This document shows, one piece after another, positions 5,632 to 9,739 of a stretch of 9,739 nucleotides of DNA. Made by a program: the position numbers and the translations under genes. The stretch's first letter is position 1. Every line of letters begins with the position of its first letter. The notes under the pieces are model-generated. The model was not told the origin of the DNA. It saw nothing but the letters and a program-made list of their open reading frames with translations, and made no database searches. Source of the DNA: Oscillospiraceae bacterium. Lineage in GTDB: Bacteria > Bacillota > Clostridia > Oscillospirales > Oscillospiraceae. Where the stretch lies: positions 1 to 9,739 of the forward strand of contig JAEDJB010000067.1 of the NCBI GenBank assembly GCA_016296565.1, read 5' to 3'.

Positions 5632-5703
5632 TTTCGCCGCCGCAGCGGCGAAATAAAGCAGAATCATGTTTCCCGGCGGCGTGTACGTCGGGAAACATAC
5701 TGC
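5632..5703. repeat. Gene-free stretch with two strong stem-loops
   Basis: TTTCGCCGC-cgca-GCGGCGAAA (5632-5653) is a perfect 9-bp stem. ATGTTTCCCG (5666-5675) pairs with CGGGAAACAT (5689-5698) over 10 bp, continues inward through a G/T wobble and two GC pairs, and outward, after small bulges, through GCAG/CTGC (5658-5661 with 5700-5703). Neither has a T tract, so they are not ordinary terminators. They lie in the 5565-5780 gap between the tRNA promoter and the hydrolase terminator. A - strand open frame of 93 codons covers this area but overlaps the tRNA promoter and has no ribosome binding site; I do not call it a gene. Confidence 0.6.
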
Positions 5704-5780
5704 CCGGCCTGCAAGTGTGCCCGAAGGGCGCGCGCAGAAGGCCGCAATCCATCTGGACAGGAAAGGCACTTTTCTGTCCC

Positions 5781-5818
5781 AATAAAGAAAGGACCCGGTG
5801 GGACGCCGGGTCCTTTCT
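5781..5818 (-). terminator. Terminator of the SleB-domain hydrolase gene
   Basis: AGAAAGGACCCGG (5786-5798) and CCGGGTCCTTTCT (5806-5818) pair perfectly over 13 bp around a 7-nt loop. On the - strand the stem runs into TTTCTTTATT. It lies 22 nt after the hydrolase stop codon. Confidence 0.9.
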
Positions 5819-5840
5819 ATGGGAAAGGAGGGGAAGGCGG

Positions 5841-6776
5841 TTACAGATAGAACTTGTGTCCGCCGATGGTGCAGTAATAGGTTCTGGACCGGTCCGCCCA
5901 GGAGTGCAGAGAGGTTACATTGAAATACAGGCAGTCGTCGGCTTCCCGGACGCCGTCCAGACAGAGCTTGGCGGCCACCACGCTGTCCTCGTCCGGCTCC
6001 CGGTAGATGGTGCCGTTGGAGACAGGGGAGAACTGGCCCGGCTGAAAGACCACCTCTTCCACGGTGTTGGGGAACTGGGGATTGGCCACCCGGTTGAGAA
6101 TGACGGTGCCCACGGCCAGCCGGCCCTGCATGGGCTGGTTGCCCGACTCGGCGTAGATGGCCCGGGAGAGCCAGTAGAGGTCGTTCTCATCATAGGTGCC
6201 GGCCTGTACCGCCGGAGAGACCTGGCGAAAGACCAGATCTGTCTCCACGCCGTCGCCCCGCAGGGAGCAGCCCAGGGCCTCCGCCAGGGTGGCGGCAGGC
6301 AGCATCAGCTGCCCCTCCTGGATCACCACCAGGCTGGGGGCATAGAGGTACCGCTGGTTGACCTGGAAGTAGGCGTCGCCCTCCCGGGCCTGGAGGCACA
6401 CCGTGTCCCCGGCGGCGGTGAGACAGCCGTCCTGGAAGGTGATGGAAGTGCCCGGGAAAAGGGTCTGCAGGATGGGGGAGACGGCCACATAGGCCGTGCC
6501 GTCCACCGTGCATCGGGGGGTCATATAACCAATGGATATGCCATTGACCGTGATATCCGGCGAGGTGCGAAGGGCCTCAAGGGTCCCGGTGCCGCCCAGG
6601 GTAGGGGGAAGCTTGGCGCGGGTGCTTGTTTGGGCGGAGGTGAAAAGATACCCGGAACCAGAGGAAGCCGGCGTATACCGGCCGGAATCGGAGGGATTAT
6701 CTGCGGCGAATGCGTGCAGGCAAAGCACCAGCAGAAGCGCGAACAGAACCATCGCGCTGGGCAGGTGTTTTTTCAT
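5841..6776 (-). CDS. Secreted cell wall hydrolase, SleB/CwlJ (Hydrolase_2) domain
   Basis: From the ATG at 6776 the protein has 311 aa. Residues 1-25 form a signal peptide (MKKH, hydrophobic core VLFALLLVLCLHAFA, cut near Ala25). Residues 75-185 resemble a copper-amine-oxidase N-terminal-like domain, with VNGISI, AYVAVSPIL and LMLPAATLAEALGC stretches, a common wall-associated module in Clostridia. Residues 200-311 are the SleB catalytic domain: WLSRAIYAESGNQPMQG with the presumed catalytic Glu210, AVGTVILNRVANPQFPNTV, VVFQPGQFSPV, then SWADR and IGGHKFY at the end. The family contains spore-cortex lytic transglycosylases and vegetative wall hydrolases. The frame is open to 6839, but 6776 is chosen because the signal peptide starts there and AGGAG (6793-6789) precedes it by 12 nt. 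Monocistronic. Sporulation role is plausible, not shown. Confidence 0.9.
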   Translation of the reverse strand: MKKHLPSAMVLFALLLVLCLHAFAADNPSDSGRYTPASSGSGYLFTSAQTSTRAKLPPTLGGTGTLEALRTSPDITVNGISIGYMTPRCTVDGTAYVAVSPILQTLFPGTSITFQDGCLTAAGDTVCLQAREGDAYFQVNQRYLYAPSLVVIQEGQLMLPAATLAEALGCSLRGDGVETDLVFRQVSPAVQAGTYDENDLYWLSRAIYAESGNQPMQGRLAVGTVILNRVANPQFPNTVEEVVFQPGQFSPVSNGTIYREPDEDSVVAAKLCLDGVREADDCLYFNVTSLHSWADRSRTYYCTIGGHKFYL

Positions 6777-6821
6777 AAGATCTCTCGGCTCCTGTTTCCA
6801 AATATTTACGATTGTTACCAT

Positions 6822-6850
6822 ATTGTAATACAAATGCAAGAAAAAATCAA
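6822..6850 (-). promoter_or_regulatory. Promoter of the SleB-domain hydrolase gene
   Basis: On the - strand TTGATT (6850-6845) is followed by 17 nt and TACAAT (6827-6822). This lies 46 nt before the chosen start codon, which further supports the start at 6776 over the frame opening at 6839. The sequence upstream (6851-6920) is very rich in A on the + strand. Confidence 0.7.
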
Positions 6851-6922
6851 GAAATTTTCAAGAAAATCGCAAAAAAGAAACGAAAAGCAACAAAAAGGAG
6901 ACAAAATTTCAATAAATTGTGT

Positions 6923-6965
6923 AAAAACAAAACATGTCCACAACATCTTGCCTGTTGTGGACATG
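6923..6965 (-). terminator. Terminator of the FlK-like thioesterase gene
   Basis: CATGTCCACAAC (6933-6944) and GTTGTGGACATG (6954-6965) pair perfectly over 12 bp with a 9-nt loop, followed on the - strand by TTTTGTTTTT. It lies 24 nt after the stop codon. Confidence 0.92.
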
Positions 6966-6989
6966 CGGAAAAATGGGGGGTTCCGGGAA

Positions 6990-7385
6990 TTATTCGCCCT
7001 GAGCCAGCTTTTTCTGTGCTTTGGCCACGAAACGGTCGTTCTGGATCACGGCCCGCTCATGGACGCCTTCCCCCACGGGGCCCTTGGCGTCGCTGGCGGT
7101 TACGCGGAAGACCAGCCGGCGGCCGTCTGCCTCCGTGAGCTCTGCCCGGCACGTCACCTCCATGCCCACGGGGGTGGGGCTCAGGTGCTGCGCGTTCATG
7201 AGGGTGCCCACGGTGCCGCTGTCCTGGGGCAGGTGGGGGGCCACGGCGGTCCAGGCGGCCTGCTCCATTTTTGCGATCATAACGGGGGTGGCCAGCACGT
7301 CCAGGGTGCCGCTGCCCACGGTTTTGGCGGTGAGCTCGGGGGTGACGGTAAAGGTGACCTCGGCGGAAAGTCCAGGCTGCATCAT
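6990..7385 (-). CDS. Hotdog thioesterase, FlK-like (fluoroacetyl-CoA thioesterase family)
   Basis: The 131-aa protein is a single hotdog domain of the FlK-like family. The catalytic triad known from Streptomyces cattleya FlK (Thr42, Glu50, His76) is matched by Thr33 in LATPVMIAKMEQAA, Glu41, and His67 in MNAQHLSPTPVGM, with identical spacing (8 and 26 residues); Gly60 matches FlK Gly69. The C-terminal GEGVHERAVI is typical. It hydrolyses an acyl-CoA thioester; real substrates in gut bacteria are unknown and fluoroacetyl-CoA is unlikely. The start is the first of two ATGs, with AGGAGG (7401-7396) 10 nt upstream. The frame stays open to 9182 because it runs antisense through the CoA-transferase gene, but that extension is not coding. 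It is divergent from the CoA-transferase gene, which also handles acyl-CoA. Confidence 0.9.
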   Translation of the reverse strand: MMQPGLSAEVTFTVTPELTAKTVGSGTLDVLATPVMIAKMEQAAWTAVAPHLPQDSGTVGTLMNAQHLSPTPVGMEVTCRAELTEADGRRLVFRVTASDAKGPVGEGVHERAVIQNDRFVAKAQKKLAQGE

Positions 7386-7468
7386 AGTAAAACGTCCTCC
7401 TGATTCTGGGGTTGGATCGCCCCGCCAGGGGGCGGGACGGGGAGGGGAGCGCCCCTCAGACCGGCCCC

Positions 7469-7477
7469 ATTGTACCA
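7469..7477 (-). promoter_or_regulatory. Extended -10 promoter of the FlK-like thioesterase gene
   Basis: On the - strand TGG-TACAAT (7477-7469) is an extended -10; the -35 region (TTTCCC at 7497-7492) is poor. The leader of about 80 nt is GC-rich and can form AGGGG/CCCCT and CCCGCC/GGCGGG hairpins (7443-7456 and 7421-7436). Confidence 0.6.
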
Positions 7478-7549
7478 GATCGAAGAAAAAAGGGAAAGCT
7501 GAAAATAGATAAAAACAGAAAAATGTCGCGAAAATCAGAACACCGTACC

Positions 7550-7578
7550 TTGACTTTTTTGATAGGTTACGGTAGGAT
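7550..7578 (+). promoter_or_regulatory. Promoter of the CoA-transferase gene with overlapping imperfect dyad
   Basis: TTGACT (7550-7555), 17 nt, then TAGGAT (7573-7578). An imperfect dyad CCGTA-CC (7543-7549) and GG-TTACGG (7565-7572) brackets the -35 and the spacer and could be an operator. The leader to the start codon is about 60 nt. No Rex-type TTGTTAA site is visible. Confidence 0.65.
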
Positions 7579-7643
7579 AATGGAGTAAAGTTGTGCACAG
7601 CACAGACTGGAGTACTTATCAAAGACAGGAGGACACATCCAAT

Positions 7644-9053
7644 ATGTTCGAGCATTATGAAAATTATGATCGCTACATCCCTGATGTAATGCTGAAGAAG
7701 CACAAGAAGCATGAAGAGTATCTGAACGATGTCTATGCGGGCATGACCCACGAAGAGATCTACAAGAGCAAGCTGGGTACCGTTGAGGACGCTCTGGCTC
7801 TGATCGAGTCCGGCGACTGCATCGTCAACTCCATCCATGGCTGCGAGCCCCGTCTGTTCCTGCGGAACCTGCACCGCATCGCTGACCGCATCGACGAGAA
7901 CAACCCCGTTGAGCTGTGGTCCTGCGTGCATCGCTGGGGTCCTGAGTATCAGGTTCACACCAATCCTGAGCTGAAGAACAAGTTCCATCATCAGACCTTC
8001 TTCTATGATGGCAACTTCCGGAAGATCCATCCCTCCGGCATGTCCACCTACTTCCCCGTCAACCTGCACAACTATGGCCAGGAGCTGCACCGCTGCAAGC
8101 GCCCCAACGTGGTTGTCGTGGGCGTGTCCTCCATGGACGAGCACGGCTACTGCTGCGTGTCCTGCGACCTGCAGTGGGAAATGGAGTCCTTCTACTCTGC
8201 CGATAAGATCATCTTCGAAGTCAACCCCGCTATCCCCCACCTGCCCGGCGACTGCGCTCTGCCCGTGGCTATGGCTGACGTGATCATCGAGTCCGACCTG
8301 TCCCTGTACGAGCTGCAGGATCCCCCCATCGGCGAGGCTGAGAAGACCATCGCAGGCTACGCTGCTGAGATGGTTCACGACGGCGACTGCATCCAGCTGG
8401 GCTTCGGCGGCATCCCCAACGCCATCGGCTTCAACCTGATGGACCGTCACGACCTGGGCATCCACACCGAGCAGATCGGCGCTTCCATGGCTCACATGAT
8501 CCAGCAGGGCGTTGTCACCAACCGTTATAAGAACCTGGATAAGGGCTGGTCCGTTGGCGCCTTCATCATCGCCGACAACTTCACCTATAACTACCTGAAC
8601 AACCATCCCCGTGTCATGATGCGCCGCGGCCGTTACACCAACGACCCCATGATCATCGCACAGCAGGATAACATGGTTTCCATCAACGCTGCTCTGCAGA
8701 TCGACCTGACCGGTCAGGTCGCTGCTGAGGCCATTGCTCACACCCAGTGGTCCGGCACCGGCGGCGCTACCGACTATGCTTACGGCGCTTATCACTCCAA
8801 GGGCGGCCGTGCTATGCTGTGCCAGATCTCCACTGCCAAGAAGGGCACCGTCTCCAGAATCGCTCCCATCCTGGATCCCGGCTCCATCGTCTCCGTGTCC
8901 CGTAACCTGACCGACATGGTCATCACCGAGTACGGCGTCGCTAAGCTGCGTGCCCGCACCGTGAAGCAGCGCGTGGAGAACCTGATCGCCATCGCTCACC
9001 CCGACTTCCGCGCCGAGCTGCGCAAGGAAGCCAACAAGTATATGTACTTCTAA
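7644..9053 (+). CDS. Acetyl-CoA hydrolase/transferase family CoA-transferase (butyryl-CoA:acetate or 4-hydroxybutyrate type)
   Basis: The 469-aa cytoplasmic protein belongs to the class I CoA-transferases close to butyryl-CoA:acetate and 4-hydroxybutyrate CoA-transferases, usually about 430-450 aa. Motifs: LGFGGIPNAIG (252-262), LGIHTEQIG (271-279) with Glu276 as the likely residue forming the glutamyl-CoA thioester, GTGGATDYAYGAYHSKGGRA (371-390) for CoA binding, and IVTEYG-like VITEYGVAKLR (426-436) with AHPDFR (451-456) at the end. It would move CoA between an acyl-CoA and acetate, probably the last step of butyrate formation, but the exact acids are not decidable. ATG 7644 is chosen over an upstream GTG at 7593 because AGGAGGA (7627-7633) is 10 nt before it. 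Codons GCT, GTT and CGT are frequent, unlike the neighbours, which suggests high expression. It has its own terminator. Confidence 0.88.
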   Translation: MFEHYENYDRYIPDVMLKKHKKHEEYLNDVYAGMTHEEIYKSKLGTVEDALALIESGDCIVNSIHGCEPRLFLRNLHRIADRIDENNPVELWSCVHRWGPEYQVHTNPELKNKFHHQTFFYDGNFRKIHPSGMSTYFPVNLHNYGQELHRCKRPNVVVVGVSSMDEHGYCCVSCDLQWEMESFYSADKIIFEVNPAIPHLPGDCALPVAMADVIIESDLSLYELQDPPIGEAEKTIAGYAAEMVHDGDCIQLGFGGIPNAIGFNLMDRHDLGIHTEQIGASMAHMIQQGVVTNRYKNLDKGWSVGAFIIADNFTYNYLNNHPRVMMRRGRYTNDPMIIAQQDNMVSINAALQIDLTGQVAAEAIAHTQWSGTGGATDYAYGAYHSKGGRAMLCQISTAKKGTVSRIAPILDPGSIVSVSRNLTDMVITEYGVAKLRARTVKQRVENLIAIAHPDFRAELRKEANKYMYF

Positions 9054-9086
9054 TCCTTCCTGGATGGAAGCTATCCTTGTATCCTC

Positions 9087-9120
9087 AAAGCCGCCGCGCC
9101 AAAAGCGCGGCGGCTTTTTT
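9087..9120 (+). terminator. Terminator of the CoA-transferase gene
   Basis: AAAGCCGCCGCGC (9087-9099) and GCGCGGCGGCTTT (9105-9117) pair perfectly over 13 bp, loop CAAAA, with TTTTTT at 9115-9120. This is the strongest terminator in the window and fits a highly expressed gene. Confidence 0.95.
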
Positions 9121-9175
9121 GTGAACAAACCCCTCTGTGCAGTGTAATCTTTTTGTAAACAATCCGCGAAACCCA

Positions 9176-9206
9176 TTGACATTCCCGGGGAATTTACTAT
9201 TGTAAT
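9176..9206 (+). promoter_or_regulatory. Promoter of the zinc-ribbon membrane protein, dyad in spacer
   Basis: A perfect -35 TTGACA (9176-9181) is followed by TATTGT at 16 nt (9198-9203) or TGTAAT at 19 nt (9201-9206). The spacer opens with the dyad ATTCCC-G-GGGAAT (9181-9193). Downstream, CGCGGA-aga-TCCGCG (9213-9227) forms a hairpin in the leader. A dyad inside a long spacer is the arrangement used by MerR-type activators; this is inference. Confidence 0.6.
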
Positions 9207-9262
9207 AGAGTACGCGGAAGATCCGCGCCGGGCAGAACCTATGGTAAAGAGGCGAAGGAATC

Positions 9263-9670
9263 ATGAGAGCAATGCTTGCACGGCTGTTTGCAGGTAGAAA
9301 CGGAATGGATCAGCTGAATATGGCGGCCCTGGTGCTGGCGATCCTTTTGTGGGTGCTGTCCTTTGTGGTCCCTGTCCGGGGGCTGCGCACCGTGCTGTAC
9401 TATGCCTTCCTTCTGGCCGCCGGGGTCTGCATCTACCGGGCCCTGTCCCGGAACATTTCGGCCCGCCAGGCGGAGAACCAGCGGTTCCTCCAGCGCACCG
9501 GCCGGATTCAGAGCACCCGGGAAGGGTGGCACAACCGGGCGGAGCAGAAGCGGCAGTACAAGATCTTCAAGTGCCCCTCCTGCGGGGTGAAGCTCCGGGT
9601 GCCCAGAGGAAAGGGCAAAATCCGGGTGACCTGCCGCCAGTGCGGCGCCTCCTTTGAGGAGAAAAGCTGA
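9263..9670 (+). CDS. Small membrane protein with C-terminal zinc ribbon, function unknown
   Basis: The 135-aa protein has a short N-terminal segment with GRNGMDQLN (11-19), two membrane spans at about 20-38 and 42-59, a basic linker (60-100), and a C-terminal zinc ribbon: FKCPSC (102-107) and CRQC (124-127), with LRVPRGKGKIRVTC between. I recall proteins with this layout, GRxGxDxL then two spans then KCPxCxxxLRVPRGKGK, across Clostridia, but no function. The cytoplasmic zinc ribbon could bind a protein or nucleic acid at the membrane. ATG 9263 is given; ATG 9272 is equally possible, since AAGGA (9255-9259) lies only 3 nt before 9263 but 12 nt before 9272. No GC-rich terminator follows; the next promoter begins 36 nt downstream. 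Confidence 0.8.
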   Translation: MRAMLARLFAGRNGMDQLNMAALVLAILLWVLSFVVPVRGLRTVLYYAFLLAAGVCIYRALSRNISARQAENQRFLQRTGRIQSTREGWHNRAEQKRQYKIFKCPSCGVKLRVPRGKGKIRVTCRQCGASFEEKS

Positions 9671-9706
9671 CCTCAAAAATAAAATGAAAAAATTTCAAAA
9701 AAGGGG

Positions 9707-9735
9707 TTGACATTCCCGTAAGGGGATGGTATTAT
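9707..9735 (+). promoter_or_regulatory. Promoter of a gene beyond the window, dyad in spacer
   Basis: TTGACA (9707-9712), 17 nt, then TATTAT (9730-9735). The spacer carries the near-perfect dyad CATTCCC-GTAA-GGGGATG (9711-9728, one mismatched pair). The first 12 nt, TTGACATTCCCG, are the same as in the promoter at 9176. The gene it drives starts after the window end. Confidence 0.75.
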
Positions 9736-9739
9736 ATCC

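Noticed and set aside
5488..5769. A 93-codon - strand frame in the gap upstream of the tRNA
   Set aside because: GTG start without a ribosome binding site, it overlaps the tRNA promoter and leader, and much of it is made of the two stem-loops. It could still be a decayed repeat.
6812..7138. A 108-codon + strand frame starting in the A-rich region
   Set aside because: No suitable ribosome binding site, lysine-rich start from the A-rich DNA, then a shadow of the thioesterase gene; it runs through that gene's terminator.
5715..7403. A 562-codon open frame on the + strand
   Set aside because: It is a GC-rich shadow of the SleB-domain hydrolase and thioesterase on the other strand and crosses two terminators and a promoter.
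6990..9182. A 730-codon open frame on the - strand ending in the thioesterase
   Set aside because: Its first 600 codons are the antisense of the CoA-transferase gene and of intergenic DNA, with low-complexity composition. Only the last 131 codons, from 7385, have a ribosome binding site and family motifs.

Overview
The window looks like chromosomal DNA of a fairly GC-rich Clostridia bacterium, most like the Oscillospiraceae gut butyrate producers (Flavonifractor, Lawsonibacter or Intestinimonas-like). The reasons are strong AGGAGG ribosome binding sites, sigma-A type promoters, a SleB-type cortex or cell-wall hydrolase, a butyrate-type CoA-transferase, and GC-rich palindromic intergenic repeats. 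This placement is inference; no rRNA or marker gene is present. There are nine protein genes, one tRNA gene, several clear promoters and rho-independent terminators, and one duplicated repeat block. I see no CRISPR array, phage, transposase or toxin-antitoxin pair.

Left part, + strand (1-3465): a promoter with a perfect dyad in its spacer drives a two-gene operon of a YbgC-type acyl-CoA thioesterase and a TetR regulator, closed by a terminator that overlaps the TetR stop codon. A family 8 glycosyltransferase, undecaprenyl-diphosphatase UppP and an orphan BlaI/MecI-type repressor follow, each with its own likely promoter. UppP recycles the lipid carrier for cell-wall synthesis. BlaI-type repressors often control cell-wall antibiotic responses, but no BlaR1 sensor is present here.

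Middle (3466-5840): between the convergent blaI-like and aminotransferase genes lies a block of GC-rich palindromes. A pair of homologous modules of about 78 bp, ended by TGTAGGGGCG and CGCCCCTACA, occurs twice. Each module carries two short hairpins whose tips differ between module types with matching compensatory changes. On the - strand come a class I/II aminotransferase with a very good promoter, a tRNA-Ser(GGA) with near-consensus promoter and terminator, and a gene-free stretch with two long stem-loops.

Right part (5841-9739): on the - strand are a secreted SleB-domain hydrolase and a small FlK-like hotdog thioesterase in which the catalytic Thr, Glu and His keep the spacing of FlK. Divergent from the thioesterase is a CoA-transferase of the butyryl-CoA:acetate/4-hydroxybutyrate type, probably highly expressed. 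Last is a small membrane protein with a zinc ribbon. Its promoter and another promoter at the end of the window share the start TTGACATTCCCG and a dyad in the spacer, which suggests a common regulator. Much of the window is acyl-CoA metabolism and cell-envelope functions. The repeat block and the shared promoter dyads are the signals least explained by known genes.
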